Of a stretch of DNA of 64,000 nucleotides, positions 58,353 to 64,000 are shown piece by piece (positions within the stretch are counted from its first letter, which is position 1; each line of letters opens with the position of its first letter). Made by a program: the position numbers and the translations under genes. Origin of the DNA: Nocardioides zhouii (lineage in GTDB: Bacteria; Actinomycetota; Actinomycetes; Propionibacteriales; Nocardioidaceae); the NCBI RefSeq assembly GCF_004137345.1, contig NZ_SDWV01000012.1, positions 58,031 through 122,030 on the forward strand. The letters are read 5' to 3'. A model generated the notes under the pieces. That model did no database searches. It was not told where the DNA came from and was given only the letters and a program-made list of their open reading frames with translations.

Positions 58353-61235
58353 TCAGCTGCAGCCGCTGGTGCTCCCGCAGCCCTCGCACACGTAGCAGGA
58401 CCCGGCCGGGCGCATCTTCGTGCCGCAGGTCATGCAGAGCGGAGAGTCGACGGCGGTGCCGGTGAGCTTCTCGAAGAGCTCGGCGGTGGTCTTGGCCTCG
58501 ACGGGTGCCGGCTTGACCGACGCCGCGACGATGTCGGCCTCGACGACCTCCGCGACGACGACCGGGGAAGACTCCACCAGCTCGGCCGCCGAGCCGGTCT
58601 CCTCCACGAGGGGCTCGTACGAGCCGGTCTCGAGGTGGCGCTGGCGCTCCGAAGCGGAGTAGATGCCGAGCATCGAGCGGTCGTCGAAGGACAGGTAGTC
58701 CAGGGCGAGCCGGCGGAAGATGTAGTCCATGATCGACTGCGACATCCGCACGTCCGGGTCGTCGGTGAGGCCGGCGGGCTCGAAGCGCAGGTTGGTGAAC
58801 TTCGAGACGTACGTCTCCAGCGGGACGCCGTACTGCAGGCCCACCGAGACCGCGATCGAGAAGGCGTCCATCACGCCGGCCAGGGTCGAGCCCTGCTTGC
58901 CGAGCTTGAGGAAGACCTCGCCGAGGGTGCCGTCGTCGTGGGCGCCGGAGGTCATGTAACCCTCGGCACCGCCGACGGTGAACGACGTGGTGCGAGCGGT
59001 GCGCGACTTCGGCAGGCGCTTGCGGACCGGGGCGTACACGACCTTCTCGACGACCTTGGCCTCGACTGCTGCATCGGCAGCATCGGCCGCGTCCTTCTTG
59101 GCCTTGCCGCCACCGTCGGACAGCGGCTGGCCGACCTTCGCGTTGTCGCGGTAGATCGCGGTCGCCTTGAGGCCGAGCTTCCAGGACTGCATGTAGACGT
59201 CCTCGACCTCCTCGACGGTGGCGCTCTCCGGAAGGTTGACCGTCTTCGAGATCGCACCCGACAGGAACGGCTGCGCGGCAGCCATCATCCGCACGTGGCC
59301 CATGGGCTTGAGCGAGCGGGCGCCCATCGCGGTGTCGAAGATCTCGTAGTGCTCGGTCTTGAGGCCGGGGGCGTCGACGACGTGGCCGTGCTCGCCGATG
59401 TAGGCGACGATCGCCTCGATCTGCTCCTCCTGGTAGCCCATCTTCTTCAGGGCCCGCGGGATCGTCTGGTTGACGATCTGCATGGAGCCGCCGCCGACGA
59501 GCTTCTTGAACTTCACCAGCGAGAAGTCGGGCTCGATGCCGGTCGTGTCGCAGTCCATCATGAAGCCGATGGTGCCGGTCGGCGCGAGCACCGAGGCCTG
59601 CGCGTTGCGGAAGCCGTTCTTCTCACCGGTCTTGATGACGTCGGCCCAGGCCTGCGTCGCGAGCTTGTGGACGCGGCCGTCCTCGGTGTGCACGAGTCGG
59701 ACGACGTCGTTGGCCGCCTGGTGCTTGCGCATGACGCGCTTGTGGGCGTCGGCGTTGCGGGCGTAGCCGGCGTACGGGCCGACGATGCCGGCGAGCTCGG
59801 CGCTGCGCTTGTACGACGTACCGGTCATGAGCGACGTGAGCGCGGCAGCCATCGAGCGACCACCCTCGGAGTCGTACCCGAGGCCCATCGCCATCAGCAG
59901 CGCGCCGAGGTTGGCGTACCCGATGCCGAGCTGGCGGTAGTCGCGGGTGGTGTCGCCGATCGGCTCGGTCGGGAAGTCGGCGAAGCAGATCGAGATGTCC
60001 ATCGCGGTGATGATGAACTCGACGGCCTTCGCGAAGAGGGCGGCGTCGAAGGTGTCGTCGTCCTTGAGGAACTTCAGCAGGTTGAGGCTGGCGAGGTTGC
60101 AGGACGAGTTGTCGAGCGACATGTACTCCGAGCACGGGTTGGACGCGGTGATGCGGCCGGTCTCGGGGTTGGTGTGCCAGTCGTTGATCGTGTCGTCGTA
60201 CTGCAGGCCCGGGTCGGCGCACTCCCACGCGGCCTGGCTGATCTTGCGGAACAGGTCGCGGGCGTCGACGGTCTCGATGACCTCGCCGGTGCTGCGAGCC
60301 CGCAGGCCGAACTCGGCGCCGTCCTCGACAGCGCGCATGAACTCGTCGGTGACGCGGACGGAGTTGTTGGCGTTCTGGTACTGGACGGAGGTGATGTCGA
60401 CGCCGCCGAGGTCCATGTCGAACCCGGCGTCGCGGAGGGCACGGATCTTGTCCTCCTCCTTCGCCTTGGTCATCACGAACTCCTCGATGTCCGGGTGGTC
60501 GACGTCGAGGACGACCATCTTGGCCGCGCGACGCGTGGCGCCACCCGACTTGATGGTGCCCGCGGACGCGTCGGCGCCGCGCATGAAGGAGACCGGACCC
60601 GACGCCGTACCGCCGCTGGAGAGCAGCTCCTTCGACGAGCGGATGCGGGAGAGGTTGAGGCCGGCACCGGAGCCGCCCTTGAAGATGAAGCCTTCTTCCT
60701 TGTACCAGTTCAGGATCGAGTCCATCGAGTCATCCACGCTCAGGATGAAGCAGGCAGAGACCTGCTGCGGCGAGGCGGTGCCGACGTTGAACCAGACGGG
60801 GCTGTTGAAGGAGAAGTACTGGTTGACGAGCAGCCAGGTCAGCTCGTGCTCGAAGACCTCGGCGTCGCCGTCGGTCGCGAAGTAGCCGTGGTCGATGCCG
60901 GCCTTGGTGTACGTCTTCACGACGCGGTCGATGAGCTGCTTGAGGCTCCACTCGCGGACGTCGGTGCCGACGGCGCCGCGGAAGTACTTGGTCGTGACGA
61001 TGGTGGAGGCGTTGACGCTCCAGAAGTCGGGGTACTCGACACCGCGCTGCTCGAAGACGACCTCGCCGGTCTTCCAGTTCTGCTGCACGACGTCGCGACG
61101 CTCCCAGGTGATCGCGTCGTACGGGTGGGTGCCGGGAGTGCTGAAGACGCGCTCCATCGTCAGGCCCTTGCCCTTGCCCTTCGCCTTGCCTGCCTGTCCT
61201 GCAGAGTTGGGTCCGGTGCTCACCGTCTCGGTCAT
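58353..61235 (-). CDS. nrdJ: vitamin B12-dependent (class II) ribonucleotide reductase
   Basis: A 960-residue NrdJ that reduces ribonucleotides to deoxyribonucleotides using adenosylcobalamin, independent of oxygen. Visible features are FNSPVWFNVG, CFILSVDDSMDSI, GGSGAGLNLSRIRSS, the NPCSEYM and SSCNLASLNLLKFL active-site regions, GTIGFMMDCDTTGIEP, and a C-terminal zinc-ribbon tail (CMTCGTKM and YVCEGCGSTSGC). The length is typical of actinobacterial NrdJ. It lies 108 bases downstream of nrdR, with an intercistronic hairpin between them, and is probably co-transcribed and repressed by NrdR when dATP is high. Confidence 0.97.
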   Translation of the reverse strand: MTETVSTGPNSAGQAGKAKGKGKGLTMERVFSTPGTHPYDAITWERRDVVQQNWKTGEVVFEQRGVEYPDFWSVNASTIVTTKYFRGAVGTDVREWSLKQLIDRVVKTYTKAGIDHGYFATDGDAEVFEHELTWLLVNQYFSFNSPVWFNVGTASPQQVSACFILSVDDSMDSILNWYKEEGFIFKGGSGAGLNLSRIRSSKELLSSGGTASGPVSFMRGADASAGTIKSGGATRRAAKMVVLDVDHPDIEEFVMTKAKEEDKIRALRDAGFDMDLGGVDITSVQYQNANNSVRVTDEFMRAVEDGAEFGLRARSTGEVIETVDARDLFRKISQAAWECADPGLQYDDTINDWHTNPETGRITASNPCSEYMSLDNSSCNLASLNLLKFLKDDDTFDAALFAKAVEFIITAMDISICFADFPTEPIGDTTRDYRQLGIGYANLGALLMAMGLGYDSEGGRSMAAALTSLMTGTSYKRSAELAGIVGPYAGYARNADAHKRVMRKHQAANDVVRLVHTEDGRVHKLATQAWADVIKTGEKNGFRNAQASVLAPTGTIGFMMDCDTTGIEPDFSLVKFKKLVGGGSMQIVNQTIPRALKKMGYQEEQIEAIVAYIGEHGHVVDAPGLKTEHYEIFDTAMGARSLKPMGHVRMMAAAQPFLSGAISKTVNLPESATVEEVEDVYMQSWKLGLKATAIYRDNAKVGQPLSDGGGKAKKDAADAADAAVEAKVVEKVVYAPVRKRLPKSRTARTTSFTVGGAEGYMTSGAHDDGTLGEVFLKLGKQGSTLAGVMDAFSIAVSVGLQYGVPLETYVSKFTNLRFEPAGLTDDPDVRMSQSIMDYIFRRLALDYLSFDDRSMLGIYSASERQRHLETGSYEPLVEETGSAAELVESSPVVVAEVVEADIVAASVKPAPVEAKTTAELFEKLTGTAVDSPLCMTCGTKMRPAGSCYVCEGCGSTSGCS

Positions 61236-61298
61236 GCTGTGTCCTCTATCCCTGGTGGTTGCTCAAACTGGTGCGAGTCGTCTCGCGGATGTTGGTGA

Positions 61299-61332
61299 GC
61301 CCGGCAGACCGCTTCCCCACGATCTGCCGGGC
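61299..61332 (-). other. intercistronic hairpin between nrdR and nrdJ
   Basis: GCCCGGCAGA (61299-61308) and TCTGCCGGGC (61323-61332) form a perfect 10-bp stem with a 14-nt loop, 64 bases before the nrdJ start. It could be an attenuator, a processing site or an internal terminator. I see no adenosylcobalamin-box sequence of a B12 riboswitch. Confidence 0.6.
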
Positions 61333-61343
61333 CGTTTGTGGGG

Positions 61344-61820
61344 TCAGCCCGTCGTGGCGGGCTGATCGTGGGTGGCGCGTTCGAGGCGCAGCATCGCGAT
61401 CTCGTTCTCGAAGTCGTCGGCCGACTCGAAGGCCCGGTAGACGGAGGCGAACCTGAGGTAGGCCACCTCGTCGAGCGCCCGCAGCGGGGCGAGGATCGCG
61501 AGGCCGACCTCGTTGGCCGCGAACTCGGCCGCGCCGCTGAGGCGCAGCGCGTCTTCGACGTCCTGGCCGAGGCACGCGAGCTGGGCGTCGGTGACCGGAC
61601 GACCCTTGCAAGCCTTCCGTACGCCGGCGATCGCCTTGTCGCGGTTGAACGGCTCGGTGGCGCCGGAGCGCTTGAGCACGGTCAGCTGCATCTTCTCGAC
61701 GGTCGTGAAACGGCGGTCGCACTCCGAGCACGTACGGCGGCGGCGGATCGAGCCACCGTCGTCGGCGACGCGGGAGTCGAGGACCTTGGTGTCCTCGTTC
61801 TTGCAGTAGGGACAGTGCAT
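61344..61820 (-). CDS. nrdR: transcriptional repressor NrdR
   Basis: A 158-residue NrdR. The N-terminal zinc ribbon has [17 protein letters not shown] and [17 protein letters not shown] (four cysteines), followed by the ATP-cone domain ([26 protein letters not shown]). It binds ATP/dATP and represses ribonucleotide reductase genes. It is the first gene of the nrdR-nrdJ unit. Candidate NrdR boxes and CTGTGGATGA repeats are upstream. Confidence 0.97.
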   Translation of the reverse strand: MHCPYCKNEDTKVLDSRVADDGGSIRRRRTCSECDRRFTTVEKMQLTVLKRSGATEPFNRDKAIAGVRKACKGRPVTDAQLACLGQDVEDALRLSGAAEFAANEVGLAILAPLRALDEVAYLRFASVYRAFESADDFENEIAMLRLERATHDQPATTG

Positions 61821-62141
61821 GGCAGCCTCTCCTCTCGGGTCGTCGTGCGGGCGCGCTCGACACCCCTGCGGTGGGGTGTGGATGAGCTGTGGATGACCGG
61901 CTCTGGGGTGTGGGCGAAGCCCGGTCCCTCTGTGAGTGAGCTGGGGATAACTACAGCGGTGTAAGTACTAGATGTAGTGGTAACCGTACGTCCCGACCAC
62001 AACACTTGGCAAGAGAACGCCGGAGTTCTCCGCGGGAATTTGCGTCACCAGGTAAAACCGCAGGTCAGTGCGTCGCATTCCTCAATACGGCGGCGTGTCG
62101 GCATCTGGAAGTGGTCCAATCAGGTGCCCCACTCAGGCCAC
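61821..62141. other. 321-bp divergent region upstream of nrdR
   Basis: The region holds two TGTGGATGA motifs 11 bp apart (61877-61885 and 61888-61896), a GGGGATAAC sequence near 61943, the candidate NrdR boxes at 61949-61980, and an AT-rich stretch at about 61955-62050 likely to contain promoters. No coding sequence is convincing before 62142; notably, no lexA is present in the divergent position often seen in relatives. Confidence 0.5.
61949..61980. promoter_or_regulatory. candidate NrdR boxes
   Basis: On the minus strand CCACTACATCTAGTAC (61980-61965) and TTACACCGCTGTAGTT (61964-61949) are two adjacent 16-bp sequences; the core ACTACATCTAGT is nearly palindromic. They lie about 130-160 bases upstream of nrdR. 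The resemblance to NrdR boxes is partial and spacing is closer than usual. Confidence 0.45.
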
Positions 62142-62516
62142 ATGCGTCACACTGTCCCCGTGTCCACGGGGAAGAGAGCAGGCTCGCGCAGAGGCGCGCG
62201 CCCGCCCCGTCCGCTGAACAAGACCGCGCTCGTCATCGGCGCCGCGATCACGCTGTGCGTGGTGGCCTGGGGCTACCTCGTGTACGCCGCGATCGACTTC
62301 GGTACGGCCGCGCGCGAGGGCAGCTCGTCGGCCTGGACCTTCATGGCGCTGGCGTGTCTCGGCGCGATCGCGTGCCTGTTCGTGGGGCTCCTGCTGGTCG
62401 CCCGGCTGATGCGCGCGCTGGGGATCACGCCACCGCCGTCTCCCTCGCCAGACGTCTCGGACTCCCCCGCTCCGCCCGGACCGCGGCCACCCGGCGGCAA
62501 GCGCGCGGCCCGCTGA
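62142..62516 (+). CDS. small membrane protein of unknown function
   Basis: About 124 residues with a basic N-terminus (TGKRAGSRRGARPPRPLNK), two transmembrane helices (ALVIGAAITLCVVAWGYLVY; WTFMALACLGAIACLFVGLLLVARL) and a Pro-rich cytosolic tail. ATG 62142 and GTG 62160 are both possible starts and neither has a strong ribosome site. No family is recognised. It lies 25 bases upstream of the serine hydrolase gene and is probably co-transcribed with it. Confidence 0.7.
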   Translation: MRHTVPVSTGKRAGSRRGARPPRPLNKTALVIGAAITLCVVAWGYLVYAAIDFGTAAREGSSSAWTFMALACLGAIACLFVGLLLVARLMRALGITPPPSPSPDVSDSPAPPGPRPPGGKRAAR

Positions 62517-62541
62517 CCCTCTGTCGCCTAGGGTCGCTGAG

Positions 62542-63930
62542 GTGCACCCGCTTTCCCGCGACACCCCCGCCGGCCAGGGCGTGGACCCCGCCGCCATCCT
62601 CGGCTTCCTCGACGCGGTGGACGCCGATCCAGCCGTCGAGCTCCACGGGCTGATGGTGCTGCGGCACGGCCGCGTCGTCGCGGAGGGCTGGTGGGCGCCG
62701 CACACTCCCGAACGCACCCGCCTCCTCTACTCGATCAGCAAGAGCTTCACCTCGACCGCCCTGGCGTTCGCCGTCGACGAGGGCCTGCTCGGGCTCGACG
62801 ACACGGTGCTCGACCACTTCCCCGAGTACGCCGACGAGGACCTGTCCGCGTACACGCGGTCGACGACCCTGCGGCACCTCGCCTCGATGGCCAGCGGGCA
62901 CGGCCGAGAGATGTGGCCCGAGTCGGTGGCGGCGGATCCGCAGGACCCGGTCCACGGCTTCCTGATCTCGGGCGCTCCCGACGCCGCTCCCGGCAGCGTG
63001 TTCGCGTACAGCCAGCCGTGCACCTACACGGTCGCGGCCGCGATCCAGCGCCGGACGGGGCAGCGACTGAGCGAGTACCTCCGGCCCCGGCTCTTCGACC
63101 CGCTCGGCATCGGCGAGGTGGGCTGGCGCTGCTTCCCGCCCGGCCGCGAGCAGGGGTTCAGCGGTCTGTTCGCCCGGCTCGAGGACGTCGCCAAGCTGGG
63201 CCAGCTCTACCTCCAGCGCGGCCGGTGGGGCGAGGTCCAGCTCATCCCCGCGGCGTACGTCGACGAGGCCACGTCGGCCCAGGTGCCCTCGCCGAACGAG
63301 GACAAGGTCGACTGGGCCCAGGGCTACGGCTACTGCTTCTGGATGGCGCGCCACGGCTACCGCGGCGACGGGGCCTTCGGCCAGTTCTGCATCGTGCTGC
63401 CGGAGCACGATGCGGTCATCGCGATCACGGCCGGCACCGAGGCGATGCAGGAGGTGGTCGACCACGTCTGGGAGCACCTCCTCCCGGGTCTGAGTGGCGG
63501 CTCGGTCGACGAGTCTGCTGACGGCGACCTCGCCGATCGGCTGCGTACGCTCGGCCTCCCGCCGTGCGCGGCCAACCCCGCGCCTCTCATCCCGCCAGGC
63601 GTGGCCGGCCCCGGCCTGGCAGCAGCCACCTTCACGGTCGACGCTCTCAGCATCACTGCTACTGAACCCGACAACGCGCTGACCTTCCCGGTCGGGCTCG
63701 GCGAGTGGGTGGTGTCCGAACCGCTCGACGCGTACGGCGACCCCGTCCCCGTCGCCACCTCGGGCGGCTGGGTCGATGAGGACACGCTCCGGGTGGAAGT
63801 CGTCTTCCTCGAGACGCCCCATCGCTTGGACGTCCAGTGCTCGCTCGCCGACGGCACCTCCCACGCGACGTGGCGTACCGCCCCGCTGGACGGCGGCAAG
63901 ATCAAGACCCTGCACCGGCCGCGCAGCTAG
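62542..63930 (+). CDS. serine hydrolase, beta-lactamase-related
   Basis: A 462-residue class C-like serine hydrolase with nucleophile motif SISK (SxxK) at about residues 70-73 in LYSISKSFTSTAL. The second motif is YSQ (in FAYSQPC) rather than YxN. It has a C-terminal extension of about 130 residues of beta-rich sequence. Such proteins act as esterases, amidases or peptidases; the substrate is unknown. It starts GTG 62542 and has no signal peptide. Its TAG stop coincides with the CTAG where an IS5-like element begins. Confidence 0.88.
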   Translation: MHPLSRDTPAGQGVDPAAILGFLDAVDADPAVELHGLMVLRHGRVVAEGWWAPHTPERTRLLYSISKSFTSTALAFAVDEGLLGLDDTVLDHFPEYADEDLSAYTRSTTLRHLASMASGHGREMWPESVAADPQDPVHGFLISGAPDAAPGSVFAYSQPCTYTVAAAIQRRTGQRLSEYLRPRLFDPLGIGEVGWRCFPPGREQGFSGLFARLEDVAKLGQLYLQRGRWGEVQLIPAAYVDEATSAQVPSPNEDKVDWAQGYGYCFWMARHGYRGDGAFGQFCIVLPEHDAVIAITAGTEAMQEVVDHVWEHLLPGLSGGSVDESADGDLADRLRTLGLPPCAANPAPLIPPGVAGPGLAAATFTVDALSITATEPDNALTFPVGLGEWVVSEPLDAYGDPVPVATSGGWVDEDTLRVEVVFLETPHRLDVQCSLADGTSHATWRTAPLDGGKIKTLHRPRS

Positions 63931-64000
63931 GGCGTGTCTCTGAAGTCATGCCAGCCAGAGCATGATCGCGGCCAAGACGACGCCGCCTCGAAAGACCACT
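63931..64000. mobile_element. left boundary of an IS5-like insertion sequence (partial)
   Basis: The sequence GGCGTGTCTCTGAAGTC directly after the hydrolase stop has the look of an IS5-family terminal repeat (reverse GAGACACGCC). It is preceded by CTAG, a target used by some IS5-group elements. The element runs off the window. Confidence 0.6.
63946..64000 (-). CDS. IS5-family transposase, C-terminal fragment
   Basis: The minus-strand frame reads VVFRGGVVLAAIMLWLA then stop (63948-63946), matching the hydrophobic C-terminus common to IS5-family transposases of actinobacteria. Only 17 residues are in the window. Confidence 0.6.
   Translation of the reverse strand, partial: VVFRGGVVLAAIMLWLA

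Noticed and set aside
60340..60365. TCGTCGGTG resembling a PafBC promoter
   Set aside because: It lies inside nrdJ, misses the TGTC core base and has no TANNNT at 8-base spacing.
58287..61298. A 1003-residue open frame on the plus strand opposite nrdJ
   Set aside because: It is the GC-driven mirror of the nrdJ gene, rich in Arg/Asp/Leu/Gly without domain motifs; nrdJ on the other strand is unambiguous.
61821..62141. lexA or a small regulator divergent from nrdR
   Set aside because: The only long frame (from 61977) has no helix-turn-helix or protease motifs and becomes protein-like only from about 62142, where two membrane helices follow.

Overview
The window is very GC-rich DNA from an actinobacterium, probably of the Nocardioides type (inference). 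Supporting signs are the GC-saturated third codon positions, many GTG starts and ATGA/GTGA start-stop overlaps. Several Actinobacteria-typical families are present: a WS/DGAT acyltransferase, a conservon (cvn) operon, a SigE-family ECF sigma factor, WXG100 proteins, a DinB/mycothiol-transferase-like protein, an Lsr2-type DNA-binding tail and linked nrdR-nrdJ. No rRNA, tRNA, CRISPR array or replication origin was recognised.

Layout. 1-7.7 kb: end of a GCS2 ligase, WS/DGAT, an orphan beta-class DNA methyltransferase, a secreted phosphodiester glycosidase, a lipoprotein, a RelA/SpoT-domain protein and a Ca2+/H+ antiporter. Two copies of one unusual hairpin sit at convergent gene ends. 7.7-13.3 kb: a complete cvnA-B-C-D conservon followed by a solute-binding lipoprotein. 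13.6-22.5 kb: a secreted endonuclease I with a decayed copy of its 3' end nearby, an AIM24 protein, an acyl-ACP desaturase, a SigE-family sigma factor with its membrane partner, a XRE-cupin regulator divergent from a reductase-methyltransferase fusion, and a frameshifted tspO. 22.5-28.9 kb: gluconate uptake and phosphorylation genes, then a three-gene acyl-CoA ligase/reductase/SDR operon divergent from a TetR gene with two tandem operators.

28.9-33.2 kb is a polymorphic-toxin locus: two WXG100-like genes, an RNase A-fold toxin with a CdiI-type immunity gene, then a toxin-tail relic fused by ATGA to a second immunity-like gene. The WXG100 and toxin genes share an identical 14-bp promoter-region element. 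33.2-46.5 kb is a mosaic of a potassium-channel-like protein, a metalloprotease, an FeS photolyase, two toxin-antitoxin pairs, hydrolases and an ERCC4 nuclease carrying an Lsr2-like tail.

47-58.3 kb is the most interesting part. It holds a NERD-helicase, a TY-Chap (T3SS/YbjN-like chaperone) gene and an unknown gene, the latter two each behind a perfect match to the RecA-independent (PafBC) DNA-damage promoter consensus. These are followed by an EEP-family protein and then an ADP-ribose-themed cluster: a second TY-Chap gene, an ADP-ribosylglycohydrolase fused to a dual-specificity phosphatase, and a GxNPG protein in one overlapping operon. This operon is divergent from an NrtR-like regulator with a degenerate Nudix box, next to a SIR2-domain NADase-like gene. 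An IS3-family element borders the cluster and has cut off a small winged-helix gene. I infer a conflict or defence system built around NAD+/ADP-ribose chemistry.

58.3-64 kb returns to core functions: B12-dependent ribonucleotide reductase NrdJ and its repressor NrdR, a small membrane protein and a serine hydrolase. The edge of an IS5-like element, inserted at a CTAG, runs off the window.
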